Shown: positions 25,957 through 36,294, counted from the stretch's first letter. The stretch: DNA of 64,000 bases from Lachnospiraceae bacterium (GCA_910575075.1 CAJTCY010000002.1:124001-188000), one strand, 5' to 3'. The notes: a model not told the origin generated them from the sequence alone. Translations and numbers: made by a program.

Positions 25957-26637
25957 CTATCTACTTGGAACCATTTTGATAATTCTTCCTGCAAATTCAT
26001 TAAAGTTCTGTGTCTGCAGAATTACCCTGCCTGGCCCGGTGAGTTTGGTCAGAAATAATCCCTCTCCTCCAAAAAATATATTCTTCAGGCCCTTCACCGT
26101 CTCAATCTCATACTTCACAGATTTCTCAAAAGCAACCACATTTCCGGTGTCTACCTTGATTACTTCTCCGGGCGCCAGATTTTTCTCCACTTTATTTCCG
26201 TCAATCTCTAAAAAGACCAATCCTGTTCCAGAAATATCCTGTAAAATAAAACCTTCTCCGCCAAACAACCCTGCTGACAGCTTCTTCGTCAATGCGACAC
26301 TCAATGTCACGCTTTCCTGAGCACATAAGAACGCGCCTTTCTGACAGATCATTCCTCCAGTAGCCCCCACATCTACAGGAAGAACCTCTCCTGCCACCGT
26401 AGACGCAAATGCAATCATGGCTCCTGGCTTTTCCGCCTTATAAGTAGCCATAAACAGCGATTCCCCGGAAAACATTCTTCCGATGCTTTTTCCCAGGCCG
26501 CCCTTCATATTGGAATCCATGGCAACTCCTTCACTCATCCAGGCCATTCCTCCGGACTGTGTATACATACTTTCTCCCGCTGTGTCAAAAACAACTTCTA
26601 CTGCCGGCATCGTATCACCTAATACTTCATATCTCAT
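25957..26637 (-). CDS. AIM24/TIGR00266 family protein
   Basis: This 226-aa beta-rich protein is built from repeats containing GGEGFILQDISGTGLVFLE and GGEGLFLTKLTGPGRVILQT, the hallmark of the AIM24/TIGR00266 family. It also has an N-terminal VFDTAGESMYTQSGGMAWM block. It has no signal peptide. The bacterial function is unknown; the mitochondrial relative stabilises membrane protein complexes. It is a single-gene unit between the tRNA cluster and the chemoreceptor. Confidence 0.9.
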   Translation of the reverse strand: MRYEVLGDTMPAVEVVFDTAGESMYTQSGGMAWMSEGVAMDSNMKGGLGKSIGRMFSGESLFMATYKAEKPGAMIAFASTVAGEVLPVDVGATGGMICQKGAFLCAQESVTLSVALTKKLSAGLFGGEGFILQDISGTGLVFLEIDGNKVEKNLAPGEVIKVDTGNVVAFEKSVKYEIETVKGLKNIFFGGEGLFLTKLTGPGRVILQTQNFNEFAGRIIKMVPSR

Positions 26638-26737
26638 GTTTTCTCTCCTTATGATTTAGAAAATATTTATGTTAAGGAAACAGACGTCTTCGCCCGTTTC
26701 CCTAAACTCTGTTTCTCTGTGACAGCAAATATACCTG

Positions 26738-28231
26738 TTACAGATACTGATCCATCTCTTCTGCGGTATTTTGAATCATCGTAATGGCCTCTTTCGCCTG
26801 TTCTGCATATTTCAAGTTTTTCTCACTGAGTGAGCTTGCCTGTTCTGCACTTGCTGTAACCTCCTGAGTCGTTGCCGACAACTGGGAAATACTTTCCACA
26901 ATCCGGTTATTGGCATCTGATAAACGGCTGATTTTCTGGTCGATCTCCTCAACGTCCACAATTAAGTTCTCCATATTCCGATCCAGTTTCTCAAAACTAT
27001 CTGCCGCTGTATGAATCATCTTATTCTGACTGTTTGTAGCGCTTACGGAATCTTCCACCGATTTTACTACTTGATTGGCATTTTCATTTAATTCCTCGAT
27101 AATTCTGGTAATACTTTCCGTTGAACTTTTGGTTTGTTCTGCCAACTGACGAATCTGATCTGCAACCACTGCAAAACCACGCCCAGCCTCTCCTGCCCGG
27201 GCGCTTTCTATAGAGGCATTCAACGCAAGCAGATTGGTCTGGCTGGAAATATCCAGAATCATATCTGCAATTTCTTCCACCTCTTTGGTCTTATTCTGCA
27301 GTCTTCCCATAGATTCTGTTACCTGAGCATTGGTTGATGCAATCTGGGCTGACTGTTCTTTCAGCTCTTCCATCACGTGCATATTTTCCTGTATGCTCGC
27401 ATTAGAGTCTTTGGCGATATCTACCATCTGGCTGGAATGCTCCAGCGTCTCATTTATAGATTCCTGTATATTCTGTGTCATAATGCTCTGTTCAGAAATA
27501 TTTTCTGCTGTCAGCCCTGTAGCTGATGAAATTTCCTGCATGCTGTGGGCCACTACCTGAGTAGAATCCACAAGGCTATCCACCATCTGCGTGCTGTGAT
27601 CTGACTTTTCCTTGATAGTCTGAGAGACCGTAACCATTCCCTCCATCATCACCTGCTGTTTACCGCTCTGCTCCCTTACTGTCCCCAGCGCATGGTCACT
27701 GAATAATTTTGCCAGGCCTCCGGCTCTGGTAATCACATAAAGCACCCCGAGGGTTACATAAATTGTACAGATCCCATCCACATCCAGGACAAGCACATGT
27801 TTTGCTATCCGCACAATAAGCTGAATTATGTACAATATGAAATAAGCAGCAGAGGTTGCTCTGTAGTTTTTTGCGTCATAATACGGAATCTGAATCGCAA
27901 GAATTCCGATAATAATAATATTTATAAATTCTGCATCCGTCTGCAGAGCCATCATCAGATATAAAAATCCAAATTCAATACTGATGGCCGTTTTAAGCTT
28001 CGGCGTCGCACGGTCCCTGAAAAACAAAATAGTGTTGATAATTACAGAAATAATAATTACCACTGTATTTCCGATTGCTGTAGGCAACGCCATATTTCCC
28101 GTTCCGGTCTTCAGCCACAGAAAAGCAAGATAGCCGATCCACACCGCCAGAACAGCCAGATGAAACAGCCGGTTCATAGCATGATAGCGCTCTGTCTTAT
28201 CATTATAGCGATACTTATTCTCTGTACCCAT
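26738..28231 (-). CDS. Methyl-accepting chemotaxis protein with six-helix membrane sensor
   Basis: From ATG 28231, which has GGAGGAGG upstream (a longer in-frame start at 28282 lacks one), this is a 497-aa receptor. Residues about 20-190 form roughly six transmembrane helices with very short loops and no periplasmic domain. A coiled coil follows, then the signalling domain with the conserved tip [32 protein letters not shown]. No HAMP domain is seen. Such receptors may sense membrane or cytoplasmic state rather than external ligands. A TATAAT (28271-28276) lies about 40 bp upstream. Confidence 0.88.
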   Translation of the reverse strand: MGTENKYRYNDKTERYHAMNRLFHLAVLAVWIGYLAFLWLKTGTGNMALPTAIGNTVVIIISVIINTILFFRDRATPKLKTAISIEFGFLYLMMALQTDAEFINIIIIGILAIQIPYYDAKNYRATSAAYFILYIIQLIVRIAKHVLVLDVDGICTIYVTLGVLYVITRAGGLAKLFSDHALGTVREQSGKQQVMMEGMVTVSQTIKEKSDHSTQMVDSLVDSTQVVAHSMQEISSATGLTAENISEQSIMTQNIQESINETLEHSSQMVDIAKDSNASIQENMHVMEELKEQSAQIASTNAQVTESMGRLQNKTKEVEEIADMILDISSQTNLLALNASIESARAGEAGRGFAVVADQIRQLAEQTKSSTESITRIIEELNENANQVVKSVEDSVSATNSQNKMIHTAADSFEKLDRNMENLIVDVEEIDQKISRLSDANNRIVESISQLSATTQEVTASAEQASSLSEKNLKYAEQAKEAITMIQNTAEEMDQYL

Positions 28232-28341
28232 AATATTCCTCCTCCAAAATAAAGTCTTAGACCCACTACTATTATAGTACAATTCCCCCTATTCTTCCAG
28301 CGCAAAATCTTTCTTTTTTAAAGATTATCCCAGCAGTCTTA

Positions 28342-28370
28342 TTGACCCTTCTCCTGAAAGGTGATAAGAT
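28342..28370 (+). promoter_or_regulatory. Sigma-A promoter of the CoA-transferase gene
   Basis: TTGACC (28342-28347), a 17-bp spacer and TAAGAT (28365-28370) are near consensus. They lie 54 bp upstream of the start codon at 28424, which has an AGGGAGGTTTT site. Confidence 0.7.
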
Positions 28371-28423
28371 GAACATATGTTACAGATTTAACAATCTTAT
28401 TTTAATTTCAGGGAGGTTTTAAC

Positions 28424-29764
28424 ATGGATTATACACAGGAATACCAGCAGAAACTTGTCTCTGCTGACGAAGCTGTCAAAGTAGTCAAATCGGGTGACTG
28501 GGTGGATTACGGTTGGTGCAACGGCACTCCGGATGTCTTAGACAAAGCGCTGGCAAAACGTACAGAAGAATTAAAAGATGTAAATTTAAGAGGCGGTATC
28601 CTCTTAAAACCGCTCGCTGTTTTTGAACGCGAAGACGCCGGGGAACATTTTACCTGGAATTCCTGGCATATGTCTGGCATAGAGCGCAGGCTGATCAGCC
28701 GCGGCTGCGCATATTATGCTCCGATCCGTTACTCTGAGCTGCCCCGTTATTACCGTGAATCTGACACCAAAGATAACGTGGCAATGTTCCAGGTATCCCC
28801 GATGGATAAACATGGATATTTTAATTTCGGCCCCAATGCTTCCCATCTTGCCGCAGTCTGTGAGACATCTGCAAAAATTATTGTAGAAGTAAATGAAAAT
28901 ATGCCCAGATGCCTGGGCGGCTTTGAAAACGGTGTGCATATTTCCCAGGTAGATTTTATTGTGGAAGGTGATAATGCCCCCATTGGAGAACTGGGCGGCG
29001 GCGGAGCTGCCACCGAGGTGGACAAGGCAGTGGCAAAATTGATTGTAGAAGAAATTCCCAACGGCGCCTGCCTCCAGCTTGGAATCGGCGGTATGCCCAA
29101 TGCTGTGGGATCTCTCATTGCCGAATCTGACTTAAAGGATTTGGGTGTCCACACGGAAATGTATGTAGACGCATTTGTAGATATTGCAAAAGCCGGAAAA
29201 ATCAACGGTTCTAAAAAGAATATTGACCGCTTCCGCCAGGCTTACGCTTTTGGCGCAGGAACTAAGAAAATGTACGACTATCTGGATGAAAACCCAGAGC
29301 TGCTGAGCGCTCCGGTAAGTTACACCAATGATATCCGCTCGATCTCTGCACTGGATAATTTTATGTCCATCAACAATGCCGTAGATATTGATCTGTTCGG
29401 CCAGGTCAGCTCTGAAAGCTCTGGAACCAAACATATCAGCGGCGCCGGCGGACAGCTTGATTTCGTACTTGGCGCTTATCTTTCCAACGGCGGTAAGAGC
29501 TTTATCTGCTGTTCTTCCACTTTCAAAACGAAAGACGGCGAATTGAAATCCAGAATTCTGCCCACGCTGCACCCCGGTTCCATTGTCACTGATACCCGTG
29601 CTAATATTCATTATCTGGTAACTGAATACGGAAAAGTAAATTTGAAAGGCTTATCTGCATGGCAGAAATGCGAGTCCATCATTTCCGTGGCACATCCTGA
29701 TTTCCGGGATGAGCTAATCAAAGAGGCTGAAAAAATGCATATCTGGAGAAGAAGCAATAAATAA
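28424..29764 (+). CDS. but: Butyryl-CoA:acetate CoA-transferase
   Basis: This 446-aa family I CoA-transferase moves CoA from butyryl-CoA to acetate, the last step of butyrate formation in many gut Clostridia. The sequence closely follows the Roseburia/Eubacterium enzyme as I know it: [10 protein letters not shown] near the start, [31 protein letters not shown], and [22 protein letters not shown]. The catalytic glutamate is expected in the [12 protein letters not shown] region. 4-hydroxybutyrate CoA-transferase is the nearest alternative, but the resemblance favours the butyryl enzyme. The gene stands alone with its own promoter and terminator. Confidence 0.88.
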   Translation: MDYTQEYQQKLVSADEAVKVVKSGDWVDYGWCNGTPDVLDKALAKRTEELKDVNLRGGILLKPLAVFEREDAGEHFTWNSWHMSGIERRLISRGCAYYAPIRYSELPRYYRESDTKDNVAMFQVSPMDKHGYFNFGPNASHLAAVCETSAKIIVEVNENMPRCLGGFENGVHISQVDFIVEGDNAPIGELGGGGAATEVDKAVAKLIVEEIPNGACLQLGIGGMPNAVGSLIAESDLKDLGVHTEMYVDAFVDIAKAGKINGSKKNIDRFRQAYAFGAGTKKMYDYLDENPELLSAPVSYTNDIRSISALDNFMSINNAVDIDLFGQVSSESSGTKHISGAGGQLDFVLGAYLSNGGKSFICCSSTFKTKDGELKSRILPTLHPGSIVTDTRANIHYLVTEYGKVNLKGLSAWQKCESIISVAHPDFRDELIKEAEKMHIWRRSNK

Positions 29765-29840
29765 CATCCAAAGAGTTTAAAGCTCTCATTGTAACACTGG
29801 GGCTGTCGGTTAATACCGATTTTTGCCTCTGCTTCTTAAG

Positions 29841-29912
29841 AAAAGAGAATCCCTGGAAATTCAGGCTTTTTCAAATCCTGACATTCCGTGGGATTCTCTT
29901 TTTTCTTTTTTT
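29841..29912. terminator. Terminator between the CoA-transferase and glycyl radical enzyme genes
   Basis: AAGAGAATCCC (29843-29853) pairs with GGGATTCTCTT (29890-29900) and is followed by TTTTCTTTTTTT on the plus strand; the minus side has TTTTCTTAAG. It serves the plus-strand gene and probably also the convergent glycyl radical operon. A smaller TCGGT/ACCGA hairpin with five Ts precedes it near 29805-29825. Confidence 0.8.
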
Positions 29913-29973
29913 ATCCTTATTTTAGGGCGCAATATCCCTTTCTTCCATAAAAATTTGGCGCTTATTCTATTTA

Positions 29974-32487
29974 TCAGGAAAACGCCAGCTCTGTCCGGCG
30001 GATCAGATCCATCTGCAGCGGCTTGCCCAATTCTACAAAATAGGCGCTGTAGCCCGCTACTCTTACCAGCATGTCTTTATAATCCTCCGGCGTTTTCATA
30101 GCAGCCTTCATCATTTCATTGCTCATAATATTAAACTGGCAGTGCATACCGCCTTTCTCCAGATATGTGCCGATAAAACCAACCAGATTTTCTCTGCCTT
30201 CTACCCCGGCGACACACTCCGGCGGGAATTTCCAATTCAAAAGCGTGCCGTTCGTTGCCAGGCTGTGGTCTGCCTTGGTCACGGAATTTGCAATCGCTGT
30301 AGGACCGCTGATATCATGAGACGCAGCATGGGTATGAACTGGTCCCATATTATCTGAGATCGGTTCTCCGCTCTTTCTGCCATCCAAAGACGCTCCCAGG
30401 CCAAGCCCCAGACCTACATTTGCGTTTACGGTGTAGACACCTGGGCAGAAATATCCGCCGCGGGGATTTTTCCTGCCGGTAATGTTGCGGCAGTAGCACT
30501 CGAACACTTCTTTAAACAGATCATCTGCATAATCATCGTCATTCCCATAATGATGTACTTTACTGCTGTTTACCAAAGCATATAAAACATCATGGCCTTC
30601 CCAGTTATCCCGGACTGCCTGCAGTAATTCCTCCCCGGTATAACGTTTCTCATCAAATACAAGCTGCTTAATGGTGGAGAGAATATCTGCGCAGGTTCCT
30701 ATTCCGCTTGCCTGCGGACCGGTAAAGTTATAATTTGCGCCTCCTTCTCCCAGATCTTTCCCTTTTTCCATACAGCCGCCAAAGAATGCAGAAGCATAGG
30801 GCAGGGGCTTTTTCTCTCTCTGTATGTTGTCTATCAGGTTCAGCCCGCTGCACATCTGGTCTGTCCAGAACTGCATCTGCCTTTGAAAGCTGTCAAGAAC
30901 TTCCTCCATACCCTGAAAATTCTGCAGAGAACCTGTATCAGGTCCTAATTTCCTGCCTGCTCCCGCGCATTCCTGATATCTGGGGCAGCTTCGGCTGCAG
31001 TCAATACACTGTCCGCCATTTAACGCAAGTTCCATCACTTTGGCAATATTTATGTAGGCCGCATCGTGATAGCCATATTCCTGTCCTGGAAGATCCGGCT
31101 CCACGCAGCCCACCACCGCATAATTCCTAGCCTGGGAAAGGCTCATTCCCTTTCTCTGCATGGCTTTGACCGCCACCTCATCATTAAAAATCTTGGGATG
31201 TCCATAACCTGCACGAATGCATTCCACTGTTTTGACCCGCAGTTCATACGGCGTATTCTGGTGCATCCTCACACAAACCCATGGATTCATCATTCTGGTA
31301 TGCACAGAAGCCTCCAGAAGCATAAAAGTCAGGTCGTTGGTTACATCCCTTCCTTCTTCATCCACACCGCCGATGGTAAGGCTCTCGCCGCCCCACCCTC
31401 TGCCGTTGCGTACTTCAACTGTCATTCTGTCCTTTAGCTTAGACGGATTTCCCATTTTTACATAAGCGCATTCCAGCAATTCCTGAGCAAAATCCTTTGT
31501 AATCACATGGTTCTCCATGTCGCTTCTATAATATGGGTACAGCCACTGGTCCATTCTTCCATAAGATACCGAATGCCCGTTGGATTCAATCAGCGTGATC
31601 GTGGTTGCAAAATGCCATAACTGCAAAGCCTGCCACATGGTTTGCGCCGGACCTTTGGCAATCTGGCGGCAGTTTGCCGCAATCTGTTCCAGTTCTGCCT
31701 TTCTCACAGAATTCTGTTCCTCTTGGCTGCGTGTCTCCGCCAATTCTGCATAACGGCTGATATAGGTGCATGCCGCATTTAATTCTATCAGCATGGCTTC
31801 ATAAAATTCTTTTTTTTCTGCATATTCACCGTCTGCCGGATCTAAAGCGGCGAAAGAAGCTTCCGCTTCCGCAATCAGTCCCTGATATCCTACTTTCAGC
31901 AGTTTTTCGTAATCCATCACAAAATGTCCCACGCCGCCGAAATGATACAGATTCGTCATATACACTTTCTTGCCCATCTCAGATCCCTTTTTCTGATCTT
32001 CGGTGAGATTCGCCTCCACAGCGTCGGCAATTGTCTTGCCGCGCCAAAATTCCAACAACTCTAATAATTCCTCTTTGTCCTCTTCGGTAATATAGAATTT
32101 ATCGTGCGCTCTCTGGTCAAATGGATGATTTTTCAGTTCATCTATGATCCATTCAGCGGAAAACTCTGGATAAATCGGGGCCGCCTTTGCCGGAGCTGCC
32201 AGCTCGCCTGCCAAAAGCTCATCCTCATACAAATCAATTTCCACATGCTCCAGGATATTCTTAAGCGAATACGCAGTTTTAAGCTTTGCCGAGAGTTCCG
32301 GCTTTTCTCTGTATGTCTGCGTGATAAGCCTTGCCCTCTGAATATCAATATTAAATTTCCGTTCCAGAAAAACCTTTCTCAATTTATTCACCCGGCTGTA
32401 AGGTGAAAAACCATCATGCCCTACTTTATATCCAATTCCATAATGTTTATCAAACGCCTCTGTACCTGCTGGCTTTTTTGCTGTCAT
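29974..32487 (-). CDS. Glycyl radical enzyme of the dehydratase/C-X lyase type, candidate sulfonate lyase
   Basis: This 837-aa enzyme has the thiyl-radical site GCVEP (Cys461, Glu463) in VVGCVEPDLPGQEYGY and the C-terminal radical loop RVAGYSAY (Gly812). The single Cys followed by x-Glu excludes pyruvate formate-lyase, which has two adjacent cysteines, and places it with the choline lyase / diol dehydratase / isethionate lyase group. The region IESNGHSVSYGRMDQW is typical of that group. Its start overlaps the activase stop by 4 bp. The divergent SsuABC-type importer makes isethionate or another aliphatic sulfonate the best guess for substrate, but the pocket residues cannot be assigned by eye. 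No microcompartment genes are present. Confidence 0.85.
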   Translation of the reverse strand: MTAKKPAGTEAFDKHYGIGYKVGHDGFSPYSRVNKLRKVFLERKFNIDIQRARLITQTYREKPELSAKLKTAYSLKNILEHVEIDLYEDELLAGELAAPAKAAPIYPEFSAEWIIDELKNHPFDQRAHDKFYITEEDKEELLELLEFWRGKTIADAVEANLTEDQKKGSEMGKKVYMTNLYHFGGVGHFVMDYEKLLKVGYQGLIAEAEASFAALDPADGEYAEKKEFYEAMLIELNAACTYISRYAELAETRSQEEQNSVRKAELEQIAANCRQIAKGPAQTMWQALQLWHFATTITLIESNGHSVSYGRMDQWLYPYYRSDMENHVITKDFAQELLECAYVKMGNPSKLKDRMTVEVRNGRGWGGESLTIGGVDEEGRDVTNDLTFMLLEASVHTRMMNPWVCVRMHQNTPYELRVKTVECIRAGYGHPKIFNDEVAVKAMQRKGMSLSQARNYAVVGCVEPDLPGQEYGYHDAAYINIAKVMELALNGGQCIDCSRSCPRYQECAGAGRKLGPDTGSLQNFQGMEEVLDSFQRQMQFWTDQMCSGLNLIDNIQREKKPLPYASAFFGGCMEKGKDLGEGGANYNFTGPQASGIGTCADILSTIKQLVFDEKRYTGEELLQAVRDNWEGHDVLYALVNSSKVHHYGNDDDYADDLFKEVFECYCRNITGRKNPRGGYFCPGVYTVNANVGLGLGLGASLDGRKSGEPISDNMGPVHTHAASHDISGPTAIANSVTKADHSLATNGTLLNWKFPPECVAGVEGRENLVGFIGTYLEKGGMHCQFNIMSNEMMKAAMKTPEDYKDMLVRVAGYSAYFVELGKPLQMDLIRRTELAFS

Positions 32488-33446
32488 TGTTTGTTTCCCT
32501 CCTTCGTGGTAGTGCCAATTTTGCAGTTTATTCCTCTGCCTCGAAAATAATCTGCAAATTCTGTAACTTTTATCGTAAATTCGTCTCTGTCAAATTCCAG
32601 CCCTTCCATGGGATAGGCAAGATCCAGAGACTTATATTTTTCTTCTCCCAACCGCATAAATTCCAATAGCTGCAGCTCTTCCACCCGATTGTGAAGCTTA
32701 TCTATTATAAAATCTGCGGCAGCTTCCATGTTCTCGTGGGTATCATTTACACCAGGAATTACCGGAATCCTCACAATCATCGGCTTTCCATATTCTGCCA
32801 AACGCTCCATATTCTCCAGAATCTGTTCATTGGGGAGCTTAGTATATTGTCTGTGGACAGCGGAATCCATGTGCTTTATGTCTGTAATAAACAAATCTGT
32901 ATCAGGTAAAATCTGCTCGATCACTTTCCAATCTGCACACAAAGTAGTTTCCACACAGGTATGTATGCCTTCCTGTCTGCATTTCTTCAAGAGTTCTGAG
33001 ACAAATGAAGCCTGCATCAGAGGTTCGCCTCCAGACAAAGTAATTCCGCCGCCGGAACTCTTGTAATAGGAAATGTCTCTTCTTACCGTTTCCATGGCCT
33101 CTTCTACAGATATCTGTTTTCCCCAAAGTTTGATGGCGTCCGCAGGGCAAACTTTAACGCACTCCATACAATTGGTACACTGTGCCCTGTCTATGGCTGA
33201 TAATTTATTGTCCTCAAATACCAGGCAATTTTTATTTTCACATACCTCCATGCAGCATCCACACTTATCTTCGCCAATGCATTTCGTATGGTAAACACCC
33301 GGTTGCTGAAATAATTTGTGGCTCTCCGGATTGGAGCACCATCTGCACTGTAAGGGACATCCCTTCAAAAACAGTTCTGTACGGATACCTGGCCCATCAT
33401 GTATGGTATAACGCTGTATATTAAAAATGATACCGGATTCTGACAT
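32484..33446 (-). CDS. Glycyl radical enzyme activating protein (radical SAM)
   Basis: This 320-aa enzyme generates the glycyl radical on the adjacent enzyme using S-adenosylmethionine. The radical SAM cluster motif is CPLQCRWC (about residues 30-37). Two inserted 4Fe-4S ferredoxin motifs follow (CGCCMEVCENKNC and CTNCMECVKVCPADAI), as in activases of dehydratase-type glycyl radical enzymes but not PflA. SGGEPLMQ is present. It is the first gene of the operon, with a 4-bp overlap into the structural gene. Confidence 0.93.
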   Translation of the reverse strand: MSESGIIFNIQRYTIHDGPGIRTELFLKGCPLQCRWCSNPESHKLFQQPGVYHTKCIGEDKCGCCMEVCENKNCLVFEDNKLSAIDRAQCTNCMECVKVCPADAIKLWGKQISVEEAMETVRRDISYYKSSGGGITLSGGEPLMQASFVSELLKKCRQEGIHTCVETTLCADWKVIEQILPDTDLFITDIKHMDSAVHRQYTKLPNEQILENMERLAEYGKPMIVRIPVIPGVNDTHENMEAAADFIIDKLHNRVEELQLLEFMRLGEEKYKSLDLAYPMEGLEFDRDEFTIKVTEFADYFRGRGINCKIGTTTKEGNKQ

Positions 33447-33665
33447 AACCTTCCCTTCACCTCATTTTTTCTTTTCCATAATGCAACTGTATTCTAATAT
33501 CAATTTCTTTCTTTTTAATTCCGATTCAGCATCATTCTACTATTTTTTCAACTAATCCGCATTTTAATTCTATTTTAGAATTAATTCCAAAAAAAATTGT
33601 GGTATTTTAGCAGACGGAATTCCATTTGCGTCTAAAAATAACCGAAAGAAAGGCGGTAAAAATAT
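33447..33665. promoter_or_regulatory. Divergent intergenic region between the glycyl radical operon and the SsuABC-type operon
   Basis: The 219-bp AT-rich spacer must carry both promoters. TTGATATTAGAAT-like sequence occurs on the minus strand but no pair of hexamers is convincing. A short AGACG/CGTCT inverted repeat at 33612-33633 and AGAATTAATTCC near 33576 are possible regulator sites. Shared control of importer and enzyme is likely. No regulator gene is adjacent. Confidence 0.4.
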
Positions 33666-34430
33666 ATGAACAAGACTACGGCAAAGAAAGCAGGGTACGC
33701 TGCTGAATACATAGTTCTTGTAGCTGCAATTATAGGTGTTTGGATTGTGATGGGCAGCACCGGAAAACTGAATCCCGTCATTATGCCATCCCCCTCTAAA
33801 GTTGGCGGCACCATTATTTCTCTGATACAAAGCGGTGAACTCCTGGAAAATCTGGGGATAAGCGTTGTAAGAGTGCTGCAGGGCTATCTGCTTGCTTCGA
33901 TCCTGGGAATTGTGCTGGGTATTCTGATCGGTCTCTCTAATCACCTTGACAGATTAACAGGGCTGCTCATACAGCTTATTAAGCCCATCCCTCCTATCGC
34001 ATGGATCCCTCTGGTAATTCTCTGGTTTGGAATCGGAGAGGGCGGTAAAATCTTTTTAATTTTCCTGGGTGGCTTTTTTACCATTCTGATTAATGTTATT
34101 GACGGAATCCGCCAGACAGATATAAAACTGATTGAGGTATCCACATCCATGGAAACACCGTTTTTCAAACATATTTTTATGATGGTTATTCCCAGCGCCG
34201 CTCCCAATATCTTCACCGGGCTGCGCATTGGTCTGAGTTCCTGCTGGATGTGCGTAGTTGCGGCAGAACTTGTATCTTCCACAACTGGCCTGGGATATTT
34301 AATTATGAACGCAAGGCAGTTCGGGAAAACTGACATCGTAATTGTAGGTATGCTCACCATCGGCATTACCGGAAAAATTATGGATTCACTTTTGAAACTG
34401 GCTGAAAAGCTTGTGATCCGTTGGAATTGA
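33666..34430 (+). CDS. SsuC/TauC-type ABC transporter permease
   Basis: This 254-aa inner-membrane permease has about six helices and the coupling motif of the nitrate/sulfonate/taurine class (EVSTSMETPFFKHIFMMVIPSAAPNIFTGLRI). The start at 33666 follows AAAGGCGG. It is the first gene of a three-gene operon with an ATPase and a binding protein, divergent from the glycyl radical enzyme. Homologues also import nitrate, aromatic acids or thiamine precursors, so the substrate is inferred from context. Confidence 0.88.
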   Translation: MNKTTAKKAGYAAEYIVLVAAIIGVWIVMGSTGKLNPVIMPSPSKVGGTIISLIQSGELLENLGISVVRVLQGYLLASILGIVLGILIGLSNHLDRLTGLLIQLIKPIPPIAWIPLVILWFGIGEGGKIFLIFLGGFFTILINVIDGIRQTDIKLIEVSTSMETPFFKHIFMMVIPSAAPNIFTGLRIGLSSCWMCVVAAELVSSTTGLGYLIMNARQFGKTDIVIVGMLTIGITGKIMDSLLKLAEKLVIRWN

Positions 34431-34431
34431 G

Positions 34432-35199
34432 GTGTATGATATGACAGTCGAAAAAGAAAAAAATTACATTGTTGTAGAAGGGCTGCATAAATATTTCAGC
34501 CAGAGAGGCAGTGCAGATATGCACATCCTTGACGATATCAATTTCAGCGTAAAAAAAGGCGAGGTCATCTGCATCGTAGGTTCCAGCGGCTGCGGCAAAA
34601 GCACTCTGCTCCGCGCCATATGCGGGCTGGATTCTGACCATGAGGGAACTGTATGGATTGACGGAATTGAAATTACAGGTCCAAACAAACATAGGGGTAT
34701 GGTGTTCCAGGAACACAGGCTTTTTCCCTGGCTTACGGTATCTCAGAATGTTGGATATGCCTTAAACGGTATTTCCAAGGAAGAAAAACAGGAAAAAGTA
34801 AAACAATACATTGAACTGGTCGGATTAAATGGATTTGAAAACTCCTATCCGCGGGAGCTTTCCGGCGGGATGGCACAGCGGGCCGGAATTGCGCGGGCGC
34901 TGGTCAACAATCCTTCGGTACTGTTTTTGGACGAGCCCTTCGGCGCATTGGACGCCTTTACAAAAATATCCATGCAAAAGGAATTAAAGCGGATTCAAAA
35001 ACGGTCTCATACCACTATGCTGCTTGTCACCCATGATATTGACGAAGCAGTATATCTGGCGGACCAGATCATTGTAATGTCAGAAAGACCTGGCCGGATT
35101 CAGCGCATTGTCCCTGTCGAACTTCCAGAACCGCGTGACCGCAATAGCTATGAATTTGTGGAAATCAGAAAAATTATTTACAATGAATTTTTTAACTGA
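34432..35199 (+). CDS. SsuB/TauB-type ABC transporter ATPase
   Basis: This 255-aa ATPase has Walker A GSSGCGKST, Q-loop FQEHRLFPW, signature ELSGGMAQRAGIARAL and Walker B VLFLDEPFGALD, the LDEPFGALD form being typical of the nitrate/sulfonate/taurine class. The first ATG (34432) overlaps the ribosome binding site region; the second in-frame ATG at 34441 is better spaced from GAGGTG and may be the true start. It follows the permease stop by 1 bp. Confidence 0.9.
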   Translation: MYDMTVEKEKNYIVVEGLHKYFSQRGSADMHILDDINFSVKKGEVICIVGSSGCGKSTLLRAICGLDSDHEGTVWIDGIEITGPNKHRGMVFQEHRLFPWLTVSQNVGYALNGISKEEKQEKVKQYIELVGLNGFENSYPRELSGGMAQRAGIARALVNNPSVLFLDEPFGALDAFTKISMQKELKRIQKRSHTTMLLVTHDIDEAVYLADQIIVMSERPGRIQRIVPVELPEPRDRNSYEFVEIRKIIYNEFFN

Positions 35200-35259
35200 T
35201 TTCTGAACAATAATATCAAAAAACACAATTGAATGCAGATTTTGAAAGGAGTAAGTAAA

Positions 35260-36294
35260 ATGAAAAAAACTCGTATTTTATCTTGCCTTACCGCCCTGGC
35301 GCTTGGTATTACCATGCTGTCTGGCTGCGGTTCTTCCTCTGAGACAAAGGATTCTGATAACGCTGGCGCAAATAACAGCTCTTCTGTTGTAAATATTGCC
35401 ATTCAGCCGTCAGCCGCTTTTATTCCTCTGTACATTGCCCGTGAAAACGGCTGGATAGAAGAAGCCCTCAAAGAACAAGGTGTTGAAGTAAACTGGAACG
35501 AATTCGAGTCTGGTCCCCCAATGAACGAATCCCTTGCTTCTGGCAGTTCTGACATCGGGGTTATGGGAGACGTGCCTGCTGTATCATCTATTGCCGCCGG
35601 CCAGAAAAATGAAATTATTGCAACGGCTGCAGACGGAGCAAAATCCTATGCCATGTTAGTAAGCGCTGATTCAGATATTGCCTCTGTTACGGATTTAAAA
35701 GGTAAAAAAGTTGGAGCAACCGTTGGTTCTACTGCTCACAATCTAATTGATAAAATTTTGGCAAAAAACAATCTGGACATTAACTCTGATATTGAATTGG
35801 TAAACATCTCTACTGGAGACGCAGCAACTGTTTTATCCACAGGCGCCGTAGATGCTGTGGCAATCTGGGAACCTAACGTGACAAGACTTGTAGCCGACGG
35901 CACTGCAAAAATTATCGGCGAAGGTCCCGACTGCGGGCTGCTGGGCGTAAATCCCATCATTGCGAGAGCAGAGTACGCTCAGAATAATCCAGAAGTGATC
36001 CGTGTAATTATTGAACAGTATGCCCGAGGCGTTGCGGCGCTCGATAACCTGGATGAGAATGTTAAAAAGAAAGTAGCTGACGCTCTTTCCTTAGACCCAG
36101 AGTTATTAGCCGATGTAGCTGCAAAATATGAATATACTGTAAAAATATCTGACGCAGACGTAGAAAACCTGCAGGACACCATTTCTTTCCTTGTGAAAAT
36201 CGGAAATCTCGATAAAGAATATGAAATCAAAGATTATGTAAAAAGAGATTATGTTGAAAATGCAGATATTGCTCAGTATATAAATGTTAAATAA
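35260..36294 (+). CDS. SsuA-type substrate-binding lipoprotein
   Basis: From ATG 35260, which has AAGGAG upstream (the frame is open from 35233), this is a 344-aa lipoprotein with signal peptide and lipobox LSGC. The mature protein has the SsuA/TauA fold with FESGPPMNESLASGSSDIGV followed by GDVP, which resembles the GDxP region of aliphatic sulfonate-binding proteins more than TauA. Next come DLKGKKVGATVGSTAH and VDAVAIWEPN. It captures the substrate outside the membrane for the upstream permease and ATPase. Substrate choice is not provable from sequence. Confidence 0.88.
   Translation: MKKTRILSCLTALALGITMLSGCGSSSETKDSDNAGANNSSSVVNIAIQPSAAFIPLYIARENGWIEEALKEQGVEVNWNEFESGPPMNESLASGSSDIGVMGDVPAVSSIAAGQKNEIIATAADGAKSYAMLVSADSDIASVTDLKGKKVGATVGSTAHNLIDKILAKNNLDINSDIELVNISTGDAATVLSTGAVDAVAIWEPNVTRLVADGTAKIIGEGPDCGLLGVNPIIARAEYAQNNPEVIRVIIEQYARGVAALDNLDENVKKKVADALSLDPELLADVAAKYEYTVKISDADVENLQDTISFLVKIGNLDKEYEIKDYVKRDYVENADIAQYINVK

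Noticed and set aside
29974-32487. Pyruvate formate-lyase
   Set aside because: The active site has one Cys followed by V-E-P rather than the adjacent Cys-Cys pair, and the activase carries the additional ferredoxin domain.
33447-33665. A riboswitch in front of the importer or activase
   Set aside because: Only short inverted repeats are visible; no known riboswitch core or terminator/antiterminator pair could be traced.
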